Assembly: GCF_022458985.1 (NCBI RefSeq)
Contig: NC_061790.1
Span: 17,278,397 to 17,342,396 of the forward strand
From: Mugil cephalus
Taxonomy: Eukaryota > Chordata > Actinopteri > Mugiliformes > Mugilidae
Length of the DNA: 64,000 bases
Direction: 5' to 3'
Below the pieces are notes generated by a model. The model was not told the origin of the DNA. It saw only the letters and a list, made by a program, of their open reading frames with translations, and searched no databases. Below are positions 39,461 to 51,600 of this stretch, in pieces. Both the position numbers and the translations under genes were made by a program. The first letter of the stretch is position 1; each line of letters starts with the position of its first letter.

Positions 39461-42400
39461 TCATATTTATTTTCTGACCCTACATACTGTATTATAACAT
39501 GACATCAAACCAACAACTACCACATTTCAACAAAAGATCTATCAGTTTATTTAATCGGCAATTAAAATTGTAACTAAGGAGAGGTGCAGAATAAACTCCA
39601 CAGAATCAAGTCAGGTTACACTTACACCTACACATACATATTGCACCTATTGCACACTAATTTATATTGTAACATAAGTTCCATAACCGACCCACACTGC
39701 TATATATCTTGCCAATAACTTATCTGGTTTGAATTTGCATTAACACTATGATAGTGTTAATGCAAAAGGTAAAATAAAATAAAAAGTAAAAAAAAAAAAA
39801 TACTGGGACTGAGCTAATTAACGTGGAAATTACATGGATATCACCATCACCTTGCTTGATCACTGAGCTCACTGAGTGAGGAAAAGCAGTCAGACTGCAT
39901 ATGGAACATGCATAGTACAGTATCAGACAGCAGATGGAGACACGCATATGAATGGAAATGTAATCATCATAATGTACTGAATGTATGAAACTGTGTGATG
40001 CATCATGGTTCATTTTAACAAAATGTACTGTCTGAGTTTTGTCAACAATGAATGTGAATAATGTCACACTATTTTCACTTGAACCGCAGTATAACTAATA
40101 AACATTAAGCAACATTTAAAGTTTGCATTTTAAAAACAAAATTAAATGAAAAGGTTGCAGGGAAGGCGCTGATATATCATGACTGCACCTGGGGGCGTTT
40201 CTGAGATTGTGTCCCCGCCCACATCATCAGCTCCAGGCTGTTGGGCCAGACCTTTTCTGCAGGTAGCCTGAGAAACCTCAAATAGACATCAGATCTGTGA
40301 TTTTCCTGTTAGGAAATTCTGTTGTGCAGATAGGCTTTATTTTTCATCTTTCAGACGTGCGACTCCAGAGTAGTAACAGGCATCCTTTTGATACAGGTGA
40401 GACCATTTTCCTTTTGTTTTGTGTTTGTGTCTGTTTTAAAATATCAGGAATGTGGAAAAAACAACTTGTGTTTCTTTCTACATACAACTCTTTCCTTGCA
40501 AAGTCTAAAGATATTTAATAAAACGAAGATTTCAGTTCTTAGATTAGCTATTTAACTGTAATCGGATGTTTTTTCGAGGGCAAATTTAAATGCTTTCCTA
40601 AATCCACGAGCTACGGTGTCACCTTGTTTTTCACTTCCAAACTATCGTAGAAGATGTGTATCGGTGCAGGTGTTCACGGCAGATGGGCAGTCTCAAGAAT
40701 ATTGTTTCCATGACGTAACAACAGAAAGGTGCACCTTTTATATACAGAGATATTTTTGAAAAGCAGTGCACGCTCTTATTGGAGGGTGTTTGACCTGTTG
40801 CCTCTGTTTGTGCACACATACTTTAGCTCTGGTTTACATTCTTCTCTGGTGATAACTACAGGTTTGACTACAATTTACAGCATGACTCAAGTGGGAAGGA
40901 ACATCTCCCTTTTGTGATGTAGCTGTGTTGTGGGTATTGGTTTTGTTACTTTGTGTGGTGCAAGCCTTTAATTGTAATGTGTCAAAAGATTAGCATCACA
41001 AGTTTTCAGCCCAGATCTACATCCTTCATATGCAGATGCCTTCATTTAAAATTCAGAGAGACCAGTCTTGGTTTCTGTCAGTAGGGATTCCACAGTGTGG
41101 AATTTTTATTCATTTATTTATTTATTTATTTTTTAGTTAGTTAAATCTGAATGAAAGGGAGCAGGGATCAATTTAAATTAAAAAAAAAAAAAAACAACAA
41201 CATAATAAGCAACAACATAATGATAACAATTAAATAAAACGAAATAAAATAGCTGGCCAACACTGAAAGTCACGTTCCATTTTAGTTCCCAAGATACAAT
41301 TCTGTCACACAAACAAAACGAAAAAATGAAATTTTCTTTCATGATCTTTCATGACTACACGATGGATATAATAATCAAACTAACATGTTTCGTTATTTTC
41401 CTTAACATACTCTCATTTAAATGTAAATTTTGTTTGGTTTCTTTGTTCAGATTGTTCCATAAAGTGAATCCTTTCACAGAATCACAACGTTCCACAAGTT
41501 TAATCCTGAATCTTGTTACTTGCTTTCTCTTTTTTTCAAATCTTTTCTTATTAAACGTATCCCCCAATTCTAATCCCACTCAGCTTGTATTAGGCTTAGA
41601 CTCGATTGCTGAATTCACAAATCACACCACATCGAAGCACATGGTGCCTTCCTTATAGATAATGGTGCATAGTATTACTCAGTAATCGGGCACTTTTCAG
41701 ATATCTGTTGAACCTTATGCTGACACTACCTTGATGGGGCTCAGAACAGGAGGAGATGAGAGGACTTGCAGGGGTGAGGTGCAGTGGCTGATAGACTCAC
41801 TTGTCCCTCAGCAGAAAAAAAAAAAAAAAAGGAGGGACAAAACTAACCCTGTCCCTTCTACATCAGCACTGGTGACTGTGATGAGAGGGTCGCCACTTTC
41901 AAATTCCTTGGGTTTTATATCTCCAAGGACCCAGAGCGACCCAGAGCTGTCACTGTGCAGTACTATAAAGTGCGCTTTATCCTGTTTGGCCAGCACCGTA
42001 GTGGCCAGCACCACTCCCTGACAATACAAATTCCTCAGAAACGAGATGAGAAGCTGCTGGTGACCTTCTACCATTGAGAGTATGGTGCCGTACTCCATCA
42101 CCTTGTGCCACGTTGGCTGCACAGAAGTTGACAGTAAAAGCTACAGAGGGTCATGGGAGACACAGAAGAATCAATACCAGAACAAATAGACATACAAACT
42201 GTTTTTAATCCATGAACTATCTGGACACTCAATGTCCATATGAGCCACTAACTTCACCCAGGTTCTAATCTGTATAAAAAGTGTGCATATTTTGTTTCTC
42301 TCAGTATTCCTGCTGTGCCCTGAGCCATTGTACAACATTTCATTTTGATATAAGTCTGAATGAAAAATATAGTTTGTCTAATAATAAGTCTAAGTCTACT

Positions 42401-42680
42401 AAGTATATGGGTAATTTCACTTGGAATATCCATCATGTTCAAAATATTTCTCTAATTAAATCATGCTGGTTACTTGACACAAATCTGCAGTGCATGACTT
42501 AAGTGTTTTGTTTTTTTATGAATGTGTTCTTAAGTGTTCAGCCATTCAGTTGTAGCTTTTGTTATATTGGTGACTTTACAATGACAACAACTTATTCATC
42601 TTTTTCTGTGTACCAGCCTCTCCTATAATGTAAAGTCCTGCATCTATTTCTTGTCTCCCATAAGTTGTTGCTGTCCGGCC
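39461..42680. other. Intergenic stretch between mcm3 and paqr8
   Basis: AT-rich DNA between two divergent genes. It holds a LINE remnant near 41.8-42.1 kb and a possible untranslated paqr8 first exon ending at 40,396, where CAG/GTGAGACC makes a good donor. No other coding exon is recognised. Confidence 0.5.
41750..42165 (+). mobile_element. LINE reverse-transcriptase C-terminal fragment (degenerate)
   Basis: On the + strand an interrupted frame gives KTNPVPSTSALVTV, then VATFKFLGFYISKDPERP, and after frame changes LLVTFYH, TIESMVPYSITLCHVGC and a LQRVMGDTEES-like end. This order matches the C-terminal part of fish LINE ORF2 proteins (FKFLG.xI...; LL..FY..TIES.LTYxITVWYG.CT..D.KALQRVV.TA). 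Frameshifts, stops and an A-run near 41,815 show it is dead. The opposite-strand frame of 104 residues is only its shadow. Confidence 0.65.
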
Positions 42681-42687
42681 AGTAGCT

Positions 42688-43761
42688 ATGTCAGCTGACA
42701 TTTTGCAGCGGCTCAGCACCGTGACTGTGGGTGTCAAGCAACTCCGTCGGCTTCCTCGCGTCCCACACCTCTACCCTTCTCCCCTGTCATCACCCAGCCC
42801 CACCGTCGCAGCCTCCCAGGTCCCCAGCCTGTTCCGGGAGCCCTACATCTTATCAGGCTACCGTCCCGTTCATCAGGAATGGCGCTGCTACCTCCTCAGC
42901 CTCTTTCAGAGACACAATGAAACAGTGAATGTGTGGACTCACTTGCTGACAGGCCCCGTGCTGCTGTTTCACTGGTGGGCCAAAGCAGGCGCCCTGGGGT
43001 ACACCTTGGACGCGGCCTCTCTACCCCTGACCGTCTTCTTGGTGTCTACTTTAATCACTCTGTTTCTCAGTGTGGCCGCTCACCTTTTGCAGTCACGCTC
43101 GGAACACGCGCACTACTTCTTCTTCTTCATGGACTATGTGGGTGTGGCTCTGTATCAGTACGGTTGCTCTCTTGGCCATTACTTCTACACATCAGAGGCA
43201 GCGTGGAGGGAAATCGTCGGGCTGCTGTTTCTGCCCGGGGTCGCTGTCCTTGGCTGGCTCTCCTGTGCTGGCTGCTGCTTCGCCAAGTTCAAATACCGGC
43301 GGCCATATCCGCCGCAGCGTAAGGTCTGCCAGCTGATCCCTTCTAGCCTAGCCTATCTGCTGGGTGTCAGCCCCGTAGTCCACCGCTTGCTCACAGTCTT
43401 CTGGACACAGGAGCCTTCGCTGATCTTCCATGCACTGCAGATCGCCTGTTTCCTGTCGGCGGCCCTGTTCTTCTCTTGTCCCATTCCCGAGCGTTTCTTT
43501 TCAGGCCACTGTGACTTTGTGGGCCAAGGTCACCAGATCTTCCACCTGTTTCTGTCCCTGTGCACCATTTTCCAGCTGGAGGCTCTGTTCCAAGACTACG
43601 CCAGGCGGAGAGACACCATAGTGGAATTGTTTGGAGAGACACAGCTGTGGTGGGCTTGTGCATCCTCCCTCGTCGTGTTCACAAGCTGCATCCTGACGGC
43701 ACTAATTATAATGTGGCACATGAACAAGAAACTGTTGAGTGTACAAGAGAGAGACAAGTGA
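42688..43761 (+). CDS. paqr8: Membrane progestin receptor beta (PAQR8)
   Basis: Progestin and adipoQ receptor family member 8, a multi-pass membrane receptor that mediates rapid, non-genomic progestin signalling; in fish this family is linked to oocyte maturation and sperm function. The 357-residue frame is a single intronless coding exon, as usual for this gene, and its length is typical. Family marks are: N-terminal ILQRLSTVTVGVKQLRRLP, FREPYILSGYRP (49-60), FQRHNETVNVWTHLL (73-87), HYFFFFMDYVGVALYQYG (142-159), GWLSCAGCCFAKFKYRRPYP (189-208) and DFVGQGHQIFHLFLSLCT (276-293) with the conserved histidines. Seven or eight hydrophobic segments are visible. The ATG at 42,688 is preceded by pyrimidine-rich DNA with CCAG acceptors, so untranslated exons lie upstream. 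Next to mcm3, as in other vertebrates. No damage seen. Confidence 0.96.
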   Translation: MSADILQRLSTVTVGVKQLRRLPRVPHLYPSPLSSPSPTVAASQVPSLFREPYILSGYRPVHQEWRCYLLSLFQRHNETVNVWTHLLTGPVLLFHWWAKAGALGYTLDAASLPLTVFLVSTLITLFLSVAAHLLQSRSEHAHYFFFFMDYVGVALYQYGCSLGHYFYTSEAAWREIVGLLFLPGVAVLGWLSCAGCCFAKFKYRRPYPPQRKVCQLIPSSLAYLLGVSPVVHRLLTVFWTQEPSLIFHALQIACFLSAALFFSCPIPERFFSGHCDFVGQGHQIFHLFLSLCTIFQLEALFQDYARRRDTIVELFGETQLWWACASSLVVFTSCILTALIIMWHMNKKLLSVQERDK

Positions 43762-45399
43762 CAACTGTTTGGGACAGTAATATTTATTTTCTGTTCAAAA
43801 GTCTGTATGCCTGTGAAGAATGTGATAAATTACTATATAAAGAATCAAATGTAGAGAAACGGCTTCTTGTCTGTTCAAGAAAGAAACAGTTGGCTCTAAG
43901 GACCCCATAGTTTGCTAACTATGGCTAAAATTTTCCACAGTGGCCCATTTGACTGCTGTTGATGAGGCTGCTCTAATGACATTTCCAAAGAATAATGATG
44001 TATTTCTGTTCCGTATTTTCTGAAAACACATAAACCTATAACCATTGTGGCTGCGAAGGTGATGCATATGAAGCACTTTCATCATAATCTGATTTAATTC
44101 AATCCAACCTGCCTCTCAAGCTTTTTTGCCACAAAGGATCTGTGCTCTCTAAAGCAAGTGAGTCACCTTAAAAAAAAAACAAAAAAACAAAAAAACAAAA
44201 AAAAAACAGAGTGAAAGAGTCAGTCTAGTTTTTGGAGTTAGAAATGAACTAACTAGATAACTGTTGACCAAACAGGCTAGTTTAATACGTATGCAGTCGC
44301 CCACTTACTCCTCGAAGTGGGAGAAATCCTGCAGCAGACCCACTTCCACTAAAGCGTGAAAGCTGGAAGAGACGGCAGAGGGCAACACTGCCCCACAGAG
44401 GCAAAAAGCAACAACTGCATTTTTTTTTTTTTTTTTTTTTTTTACTGTACACTAAATGACTTTCCCCACTCCACAATGAAGATGTGGTGATGGGATGACT
44501 GTCTATATTTATTTCTATTTTCTCCTTTGCCCTTTTACTGTTGATTTATAAAGCCTGCGATAAAACACCACTTTACTTTATGGTATTTTGTGGATTTACA
44601 CTAGCCAGATAACCAACAATGTCAAGCACTATACTCTACTGACATAAAGACAACCTACAAGGAAATAGTAAATGTTGGCAAATACCATATATTTAGAACA
44701 GTCTAGGAACAGGCTTGGCTCTCTGAGAAACCAGGTTATTGTCAGACTTTCCCTGTTCTTTGTATTTGTACTTCAACCCTTTCAAAGGCAGCAGCCACTC
44801 CTTTTGTTTGTAGTAAATGAGGTAAAGGACAGGTTTCAGGGTGACCTGGTATCAGTAAATGAGTCAGAACTATTTCTTAGCTTGCTTAATTTAGTTAGAT
44901 TAACACAGATACTTTAAACATTCTGCAATTTGAAATTGAAAAGTTGGCACAAGACAAAGACATACCTCTGTGTGCGTGAAAGGGCGTGCTCTGTTGAGTG
45001 GGTGCATAGTTTACCTGGTGAACCTGGAAGGTAAAAGGGAGAAAAATGGGAAATGGGGAAAGTAAATAAAGAAACAGATGTTTCTTGAATGGATTTTATA
45101 TACAACTGCACCCCTTTAAAATTCACTATATATTCTATCTGACCACATTTTAGCGTTGCCTGAAGGATATTTTTAACCTTAATTTGGACAGGTCAGTAAC
45201 TGTAGTTGTTGAATCCATGAAAGATTTTCTCTCGCAAATTCATAATGGGAACATGTTTGTATTACATCCAGGTTCAATTATGAGCAACCATTTTCCCTGG
45301 CTTGATCCCTCACCACTATAGGGGTAACTTATCTACATCAGTGGCGTTCCTTGGTTGTGGAGGGGGGAGGCCCAGGCAAATACGTACTACCAATCAATG

Positions 45400-45482
45400 T
45401 AAACCACCAGTCAAAAGTTTGGACCAACCTTTTCATGTAATTCAATGAGAAAGTGGGTCCAGACTTTTGGACTGGTAGTTTA
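45400..45482. mobile_element. TA-flanked hairpin MITE, Tc1-like terminal repeats, copy 2
   Basis: A 79 bp element (45,402-45,480) with TA on each side. The left arm is AACCACCAGTCAAAAGTTTG and the right arm AGACTTTTGGACTGGTAGTT. It has the same layout and nearly the same length as the copy at 15.2 kb, including an ATTCAATGAGAAAG-like centre. Confidence 0.75.
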
Positions 45483-45485
45483 CAT

Positions 45486-45720
45486 CAGGGCTGTCAAACA
45501 GTGACAACTCCAGATGTTTCCCTTTGTTGCAAAGAAGTACATCATGAGAATCTTCAGTTTAGTTCTGGTTCTCAGGGTTACGTTATGTTCGCAACTAAAA
45601 CAGAAAAAATACCTCTAGTGGGCAAATTGGGAATAGCAGTTACTTTATTAGCAGTTACTAGAATGTAGCCATGTGGGGGCCACTTTTAACTCTTTTTTTA
45701 GCGAAACTGTTGCTCAGTTT
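45486..45720 (+). repeat. Dispersed repeat family A, direct copy
   Basis: It begins CAGGGCTGTCAAACAGTGAC. It contains TTTAGTTCTGGTTCTCAGGG and TTATGTTCGCAACTAAAACA, matching the reverse complement of the copy at 19.8-20.0 kb. Confidence 0.55.
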
Positions 45721-46775
45721 GCCTATCCTTATCGTGCAGCGCTGCACATTATCTCTTAATGACTGAACCCTTTTCAGTGCGATCGGCCCAGTCATCCTCA
45801 TTTCCATGTGTAGAAATGAAACTGCTTTCTCTGCAGCACAGTGATCTAGTTACATTCATCCTAACATAGTAACGAGTGGTATCAAACTCTCGGTAAGAAA
45901 AGAAATGTAAGGAAAGGAAAGAAAAAATAGGTGTCCAAATGGGACTTATATACCACACTACTCATACAAACACACATGCAGTAGTCTCTCTTCCCTCTGC
46001 AGGGATCAGCTCAAGCATCAGGATATGATTGTTTTTTTTCCCCCCTACTTTCGGACAAACATTGATTATTTGTTCATCGCACTCGTTCCTGTATGAGGAA
46101 AATGTGCTCGCAGGATTATATTACAAACATTTGAAATTGCCCGTGATTCCTGCAGGCTTTCTGTCCCCCTCCGTTAAAACGTGGCTATTGATTTCTCTTT
46201 GTGCCCCAGAGCAAATCTCACACACGGACCTCAGCGACGGCAGCAAATGAACGTTGCTGAGAGGTGTAGATTGCCTTTTCTGCAGGGCTTCAGATGATCA
46301 TGACAGAGTGGGGCTGTTAAACAAGCAATGGGTGTGGGTGATACCGGCTGTAAGTGTCATTCCTTACAAAAGAGAAGTGTTTATAAAGAGTTGGGGGTGG
46401 TGAGGTGTGTGTGCATGTATGTGCTGAGTTCAAGTGATGCTGCTCTTCCTCCGCCATACCTTTTCTGTTTACCTTCAGACAAAACATTATTTTACAGTGT
46501 TGATGTTAAGGGAAATGTTATATTGTTTGACAGGTAGAAGCGAAGATAATTCTCTTTTAGTTTGTCCGTTAAATATGCGTCTAGGCCTAAGGAATAAAAT
46601 GCACGTACAGGACTTTGATTGGCAGCTAATGTGTTGTGAGAGGAATAGTTGAAAAAGAGCTGGATGAGAAGATGATTGAAGCCATCCTAGCTGTCCTTTA
46701 AATATGCAGTTGGAGGCTGAAGACTTTCGGCTGCTGCCATCAAGAATCAAGGAGTGTCGGTGCTATGGGGTGGGG

Positions 46776-46806
46776 GTGACTGGTCTGGTCTGGTCTGGTC
46801 TGGTCT
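46776..46806. repeat. GGTCT pentanucleotide microsatellite
   Basis: About six tandem TGGTC units. Confidence 0.9.
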
Positions 46807-47139
46807 AGGTGGGAGCTACATGTCTAAGTAACATCCACATGAATGAACGCCAGGTCCTAAATCAGAACACTGTACTGACACAAGACGATCAATGTTATGT
46901 ACATACAAAATGTATGCAATGTTTTAATTGTATTGATGAAAACAACAGCAGATGTACATACACAGGTCTTGCTCCTTGAGCTGAGCAGAACTCACTGTTC
47001 CAAACAAAAAAACAAACAAAAACACTTCATGACTGACGTCATAGTTGTGCAGGAGCGGCTGCGAATGTGCACACTATGACATTGCCACGCACTCGTTTTA
47101 CACCACGCCCTGGTACGCCACCCTCCAACTCCCACACAC

Positions 47140-47610
47140 AAAATTCATATTGGAAACATGCCTGTAGTCTCACAGCTTGTCACATTCATGCCTGCAGCCC
47201 TCTGCCCCAGCTTGACGCCTACCCACACTACAGGGGTAAATTAGACGCATTATATATTGTACTTGTTTAATCAGCAGGCTAATTAAAGTGTGGCAGAAAC
47301 TGGGGTCGGAGACGGATAAAATACCACTCCGCTAACATTACTACGCACTTTCATGTGACACTGTGCTCTGGCATGCTGTCTCACAGTATTCCTACTGGAA
47401 ACATGCCTGTAGTCTCCCAGGTTGTCACATCCATACACTCAGTCGTTTAAGGCAGATCGATGCTACTATAGGAGCAACTTATCTATATTATGTCCTACTG
47501 ACTGAACCCACAGCGTTTGCTAACTGTTAAACTAAAATATCCTCATGTGCAGGTCTGAAACTGCTACCCTGATGCACAGTAATCCAATTACCCTGGTGCT
47601 ACAGTATCCG
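47140..47610. repeat. Dispersed repeat family C, tandemly arranged copies
   Basis: Two similar segments follow each other. GGAAACATGCCTGTAGTCTC followed by an AGCTTGTCACATTCAT-type stretch (about 47,153) recurs at about 47,398, with AGGTTGTCACATCCAT. The second copy continues into CTATAGGAGCAACTTATCTA and TACTGACTGAACCC, shared with the copy at 45.3-45.9 kb. Confidence 0.5.
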
Positions 47611-48283
47611 GCATCCAGATCTGGGCCGTGCCCTGTATGACAACAAAGATCCTCTTTTTTCTGAAATACCTCCCGTGTTGGAATGGTTTCAGATGGAGAA
47701 GCTAGCATGTGTATTATTACAGCAGTGTATTATTGTTTTCTCCCCGGATATCCACCTCAACACTGAGGCGTTGACATATGTAAAGACGCGTAATTATATA
47801 AAACCAGAGTCACATAATAGCCTCCTAATTACATGAAAAGTTTTAGTGTGAAGATGATTGTCATGGCTGGACTGCATAGTTAAAATGTGTAAACCTGAAC
47901 TTGCCCTTGAGCTGCCAACTCTCTGTGGCCATGAACACTCCTGCTAGGGGGAGGTGTTGTATGAATGAGGGTGCACGTGTGTGTACAACAGTGCACACCT
48001 CCTATGTGTATTTTAAGTGAGTTTAAAAAGATTCCCGCACTCATTTCGCGGGTTTCCCTTGATCGACTATCAAGGCCTCTGCCCTAGTTTTTCCAAAACG
48101 CGTATTCCAACATTCCTGGAAGTCTAAGGCATGTCAGGTGCTGGGTTGCTCAGGCGCAGCTCCGATATAAAGATGATACACAGGACAATGGGCTGTTTAT
48201 GGGCTTGTGTCAGCACCTCCTTCATAACAGATGGGATGCCAGTGAACGGAGTCCCTCCCTAACCTGCTTGAATGCTGTGAGCC

Positions 48284-48357
48284 GCATAAAGCCCAGTCAG
48301 TTGAATGACTGACAGCAGTTGGTGACAGAGCTACAGCAGATCCAGGCAGGATACAAG
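48284..48357 (+). promoter_or_regulatory. TATA-like promoter and 5' untranslated exon of the small membrane protein gene
   Basis: GCATAAAG at 48,284-48,291 is TATA-like. About 70 bp downstream an exon would end at 48,357 with a strong donor (ACAAG/GTAAGGA). The next acceptor on this strand (CTCTACAG, near 48,592) opens the exon that holds the start codon. The exon and promoter are inferred. Confidence 0.45.
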
Positions 48358-48604
48358 GTAAGGAACACCCTGTACTCATTTACAAAATGTATTTTCTGCA
48401 TTATTGTATAAAATTTAAAGACTTTGTTGTTTGTCTGAGAAGCGTTGGAGTTTTGTGTTTTTACCAGGAATCATCAGGAAATCTAAGAAATTGTTCTGAA
48501 AGATTTCAAATAGCCCATGCTGCAATTTATTTAGTCCACTCATGAATTGTGACAACGTGTGTACACTTTCTTGCTTTCGCCATTCTCTACAGAGCACTAG
48601 GACC

Positions 48605-51600
48605 ATGGCTCCAGTAGGGATGGTTGGCGTAGTGGATTGGGTTTCTTCCCCAGAGGTGGGCATCATCTCCCTCGTTGCCTTTCTTGTCCTCAGCATCACA
48701 CTCCTCGCCCTTTGTGCCAAATGTAAAAGGTGAGGGAAATGTGACGACGGAATGGGACAAAAGTGCTGTATATGTATTAAATCGTGTCTGACTCTCTCGA
48801 CTACACTCTAAAAGATCATTTTACTTTAATCACACTACTAAATGTCTACTGTTCAATATGATTTCAATGAATCAGGAACAGTGTCCCCCAATGTGTGAGT
48901 AGTCAAAACCAACACTGTCATCCAGTTTAAAATGAGTCATGTCCTGTTTGGGGTGGCTCATGGTATGTTAGCTGAGTAAGTTTTGTATCCCAGAAGACTT
49001 AATTGTTATTCATTAGTTTCTTAAAGCACTGAACAGAGACTTGTTGAACCTGACAGGTGGTTTTCTTGATGGAGGGCGTTGCCTGTTTGAACAGTTGGAA
49101 GTAGACAGGTGCAGTCAAATATCATTTTAAGGCTGAAGTAGCAAAATGGGTTGGGCTTGGATAATTAAGCTCCCATAGCCAAAGGCATCTCTCTCTATGT
49201 GTGTCTGTTTTCAAACACATGCATGTACATGCATGTGTGTGTGTGTGTGTGTGTGTGTTTGTGTTTGTGTGTGTACACATGAAGGTGTTTAATACAATTA
49301 TGTGTGTTGCACATGTTGCACACTCCTTACTGCCGTTGTCATGCCAAACATACCAGTGGCAGTGACACAGAGGTAGTGTGGAGTGAAACAACAGTCTTAT
49401 CTACTGCTGTCTGCTTTTGTACATTCCAGGACTAGTTTTTCTCTCCAAAGAATGGAACCAGGATAAGACTACGGTGACTGATAGGAATCATAGGTCAGAA
49501 AACTAGTGCCATTGTGTATAGACCGGGTTAATGCAGAGGGAAGATGTTGTGTGAGGTTGCATAACGGGCATAGGCGTGATAGGGCCTAATGATTCACTTA
49601 GTTGATAAAAAGCTGTTTGCTTTTTGTGCCATAACTGCTTCTGCGTATGCTCCAATTGACACTGGACAATCTCAAGTCCATCAGAGACATTTCACCTCCC
49701 CTCATATGCCCTTGAGAAAGCCAAAGCCAATCCAAGTGAGGAAGTAAATACAGCACAGAAAGTCAAGTCAGGGGCTCAGTAAGTCCCAAATCAAGTTTCA
49801 GGGTCAAGTCTCAAGTCTTCCCAAAGAAAGTAAATTCCAAAGCAAATGTAAAGATGTCAAGGCTGAAATGTCTTATAGTTGGCTAGGCCTGCCAGAACCC
49901 TTCCCAAGCGTCCACAGCTGAATTTTGGTTTGATTTGGGTGCTGAGCTCATTTGAGTCAGCCAGTTGTATAAAAAGCAACTAAAGTTAGTTATAGATAGC
50001 AATGTACTTTACATAGCATTTGTTTATTGAATGGACCAGTGGAGCAGGACAAGAAAGTGCTCAGAGCAGTATGAAAGCTATTAAAAGTCATTTATGAAGG
50101 GGAGCATAACTGCGTATGTGTGCGTAAGATAGGATTATACATCATAGTTGATAAGAGCACTAGAAGCTGGGGCAGAGCCAGAGGCCAAACAGGTGACAAA
50201 TGAACAGTTTTAAAGGTCTTGAGCCCCAAGTCAAAGTAACATAGTTTATTTATACAAGACTGAATGCACCTTTGTCCTCATGCACACAGAGTACACATAG
50301 ATATGACATGCCATAATAACAATTGATGACCCCTTGTTTGCGTTCTTGTCATCGACAGAAGTACCAACGCCTACGATGTGAGCGGGACAATGGTATGAAG
50401 TGCCTCGTTATTTTTCATCTTCCACTCTTTGCTTTCAAGCCATTTCCATCCCTCTCGCTGTCCAGCTGTCACTTTAGATCAATGAATAATGAGACCACAT
50501 GTCTGTCACAGTTGATTAGCTATCATTTATCATCATCAGATCCAAACCATGCAAATGAAAACACACTGTGCCATCACTGAAAATGTCTAGTGATTAAATT
50601 CAGAACATAACCTCACAGTTGACCATAACTTCATAGGAGTAGAACGCTGAATATCCTTTTTAACCTCTGATCATGGTTTTTTTCTCTTGTCATCATCACC
50701 TTAGCCTGCTCTGGGAGTTTTCTATAAAGTGTCTTTTGACTATTTGTATTGCCATTGATGCTGAAATTGAAAAGGAACCTTGAAACATTTACTTCAATGA
50801 TTGACAAAATCCATATTGCAGCATATTGGGCCTCCCACAGGTAAAGATAAAAAAAAAAAACAAGTGAAATTATTCTAATCTAATCTGAAATGAGAAGGTA
50901 AAACATTCTTGTAAAGACAGAATCAGAAGCCGATGATAGAACACCACGAGTTACGTCAGCACAGTCCCCAGAAGAGATACTACTTGAAAATACTTTAACT
51001 CAGGTTGTTGTTGAATTGGTGGTTGTGGCTAAAATGTTCAGATATTTCATCTCATAATAATGATATTATGATTAAGATTAAATAATTTATATTTAAGCAC
51101 ATATGTGAGTACAGTTGGTATATATGTTATAAACAACTGGTCCAAGTTATGGATGCCCTGAATTATCTTGCCCTCCCTGTTTATTAGAGGATACTTCATT
51201 TTTGTGGACTCGGAACAGTCAAATATCCTAGTATTCACCATAAAGTATGGCATTTTTCCCTTTCCCTTCGTAATGACCTAATGCCCGTCCTCCATCCTTC
51301 GGTCCTTTTTCTTGAAAGTTTGTTCTTCAGAGTCCAACTTTCCATGTTCAAACTACAAGTATACACACCTGAAGTTTGCGTACTTGGTATTAATAAGTGC
51401 CCTATCGGTCCGGCCTGAACTAACCAAGCGCCAATATAGAAGAAATATATGTAGGAAATATAGGACATATGCATGGAAACAAAGGTTCTTATAACTCTTC
51501 CTGTCTTTCTTCAGACTGATGGAGCAGGACAATCCAATGGGACCTCCGGTGCAAAGTCAGGAGAAAACACTGGTGAGTTGTCTGCAAATGGAAAATACAA

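Larger units (their letters stand above)
45297..45880. repeat. Dispersed repeat family C, interrupted by nested insertion
   Basis: The left piece (about 45,300-45,345, with CTATAGGGGTAACTTATCTA) and the right piece (about 45,745-45,880, with TTAATGACTGAACCC and GAAACTGCTTTCTCTGCAGC) together parallel one continuous stretch at about 47,460-47,600. That stretch has CTATAGGAGCAACTTATCTA, TACTGACTGAACCC and GAAACTGCTACCCTGATGCA. About 400 bp between the two pieces is extra here and contains a hairpin MITE and a copy of repeat family A. Confidence 0.5.
43762..48280. other. Intergenic stretch after paqr8
   Basis: The first part is probably the paqr8 3' untranslated region. The rest is AT-rich and repeat-laden, with poly-T/poly-A runs near 44.2 and 44.43 kb, a hairpin MITE at 45.4 kb, dispersed repeats at 45.3-45.9 and 47.1-47.6 kb and a GGTCT microsatellite. 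No coding exon is recognised. Confidence 0.5.

Noticed and set aside
42933-43322. 129-residue + strand frame inside paqr8
   Set aside because: A shifted-frame shadow of the conserved paqr8 coding exon.
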